A stretch of DNA of 5,690 nt, from the NCBI GenBank assembly GCA_020027415.1, contig JAHRAW010000005.1, positions 1 to 5,690 of the forward strand, in the 5' to 3' direction. Below are positions 5,143-5,690 of the stretch, piece by piece. The position numbers and the translations under genes are program-made. The notes under the pieces are model-generated. The model saw only the letters and a list, made by a program, of their open reading frames with translations. It was not told where the DNA came from and did not search any database. Numbering within the stretch: position 1 is the first letter of the stretch; each line of letters begins with the position of its first letter. This DNA is from Gammaproteobacteria bacterium (GTDB lineage: Bacteria > Pseudomonadota > Gammaproteobacteria > Arenicellales > Poriferihabitantaceae).

Positions 5143-5690
5143 ATGAAACACGCATTAAATCACTCAACCATTTCACCCCCGCCCCCCCCCAATTTTCGGC
5201 TAACCGTCGCCTAAGCAGGCTGAGTGGGCGACTCGGTTGCCCTCCTTCCCGCACCGGCGAAAACCGCTTTACTGCGTTTTTCTCCGCCAAGGTTATTCCC
5301 GCTAAGTTTTTTCTCGCCAAACTTTTTCTCACTAAGCTTCTCCCCGCCGAGTTCTTTGCCACCACCCGGCTTCGCCGCGCGCTATGCGGCGGCGTGTTGT
5401 TGCTTGCCGGCGCCGCCCACGCTCACGCGGAGTTTCGCGTTGGCGTAGAAGTCGCCCCGCAACGTTCCGCGAGTTCTTTTACGCATACCATTGGGGCTGC
5501 CACCCTCTACGGGAGCAGTTCCACTCAGCATGCCGACACTTCGGTTGGCTTGTTCGGGCAATACCGCCATGCGCTCAGCGCCCGCTCCGCCATTGGCCTC
5601 CACCTCGGCGCGCAGCGGGCTTCAGGAGACTCGGTGGATATGCGCACGGATGATGATAACAATGTGACAACGCGCAGTACGCTTAGCCCG
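5143..5690 (+). CDS. Exported, probably outer-membrane protein; frame broken at a C9 tract (phase-OFF), 3' end outside window
   Basis: From ATG 5143 the product is only 23 residues (MKHALNHSTIS, five prolines, NFRLTVA, stop at 5212-5214). The frame whose codons start at positions divisible by three is open from before the C run to the window end. From about 5370 it encodes RLRRALCGGVLLLAGAAHAHA, a signal-peptide n- and h-region with a likely cleavage after AHA at 5429. About 87 mature residues follow, with alternating polar/hydrophobic strands and short turns (FRVGVEVAP; SVGLFGQYRHALSARSAIGL), as in small outer-membrane beta-barrels. That frame has no ATG, GTG or TTG before the signal region, so the only good start is ATG 5143, reached if the C run is 10 or 7 long. 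The joined protein would have ~96 residues before the cleavage site, with lysine-rich repeats, which is unusually long. Family unknown. A sequencing error or true pseudogene are alternatives. Confidence 0.65.
5176..5190 (+). repeat. C-rich tract with a nine-C homopolymer (candidate phase-variation switch)
   Basis: Five C (5176-5180), one G (5181), then nine uninterrupted C (5182-5190) lie 33 bases into the coding sequence that starts at 5143. With C9 translation stops at 5212-5214. With C8 it would stop even sooner, at TAA 5201-5203. With C10 or C7 it joins the long downstream frame. Such runs slip during replication and switch surface proteins on and off in Neisseria, Campylobacter and others. 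Confidence 0.75.
5286..5360 (+). repeat. Five imperfect 15-bp tandem repeats (pentapeptide AKxFL)
   Basis: Five consecutive 15-base units begin at 5286, 5301, 5316, 5331 and 5346. In the frame of the downstream exported protein they read AKVIP, AKFFL, AKLFL, TKLLP and AEFFA. The segment just before (5271-5285, TAFFS) may be a decayed sixth unit. Because the unit is a multiple of three, copy-number change would keep the frame. The repeat sits directly before the signal-peptide core. On the opposite strand the same repeat gives a pentapeptide-like open frame, which I take as a shadow. Confidence 0.7.

Noticed and set aside
5141..5365. - strand open frame with pentapeptide-like repeats
   Set aside because: The periodicity is just the complement of the 15-bp repeat. 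The sense frame is supported by a promoter, a ribosome binding site and a signal peptide, whereas the antisense frame has none.
5224..5448. + strand open frame starting within the exported-protein gene
   Set aside because: It lies in a different frame from the signal peptide and barrel-like sequence, is Pro/Ser/Phe-rich low-complexity sequence, and ends in the middle of the signal-peptide coding region.
1..5690. CRISPR array, tRNA/rRNA genes, insertion sequence or attachment site
   Set aside because: No regularly spaced long repeats, cloverleaf sequences, transposase-like frames or paired terminal repeats were seen on either strand.

Overview
The window is a GC-rich bacterial segment with every recognisable gene on the + strand: fabA, fabB, a heme A synthase, a choline-sulfatase, and the first part of an exported, probably outer-membrane protein that runs off the right edge. 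FabA and FabB resemble the gammaproteobacterial (Pseudomonas-like) versions in length and motif wording, so a gammaproteobacterium is the best guess. The heme A synthase implies an aerobe with an aa3/caa3-type cytochrome oxidase. The choline-sulfatase implies access to choline-O-sulfate, a sulfur and osmoprotectant source. Genus cannot be told from this sequence.

Layout. Positions 1-276 hold no convincing gene; the first ~120 bases are markedly AT-rich and carry a 12-bp palindrome and short direct repeats, a plausible control region for fabA. Next come fabA (277-807) and fabB (903-2138), the dehydratase/isomerase and the condensing enzyme of anaerobic-type unsaturated fatty acid synthesis, probably one operon. 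After a GC hairpin that contains the fabB stop codon, a type-2 (Cox15-like) heme A synthase gene follows (2182-3270) with all four heme-ligand histidines. An 80-bp gap with a three-copy hexamer precedes a BetC-type sulfatase (3351-4988). No bet/choline genes or cox genes are next to these two in the window.

The most interesting part is the right end. A well-formed sigma70-like promoter (5058-5086) and a Shine-Dalgarno site lead to an ATG at 5143. Eleven codons later the reading frame enters a C-rich stretch with an uninterrupted run of nine C (5182-5190), and as written it stops at 5212-5214 after 23 residues. A different frame is open from before the C run to the window end. It encodes five imperfect 15-bp tandem repeats, a signal-peptide hydrophobic core ending in Ala-His-Ala, and beta-strand-like outer-membrane sequence. 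One extra C (C10) or two fewer (C7) joins the ATG to this frame; C8 and C9 do not. This is the architecture of a slipped-strand, phase-variable surface protein caught in the OFF state. A homopolymer sequencing error or a recent pseudogene are the alternatives.
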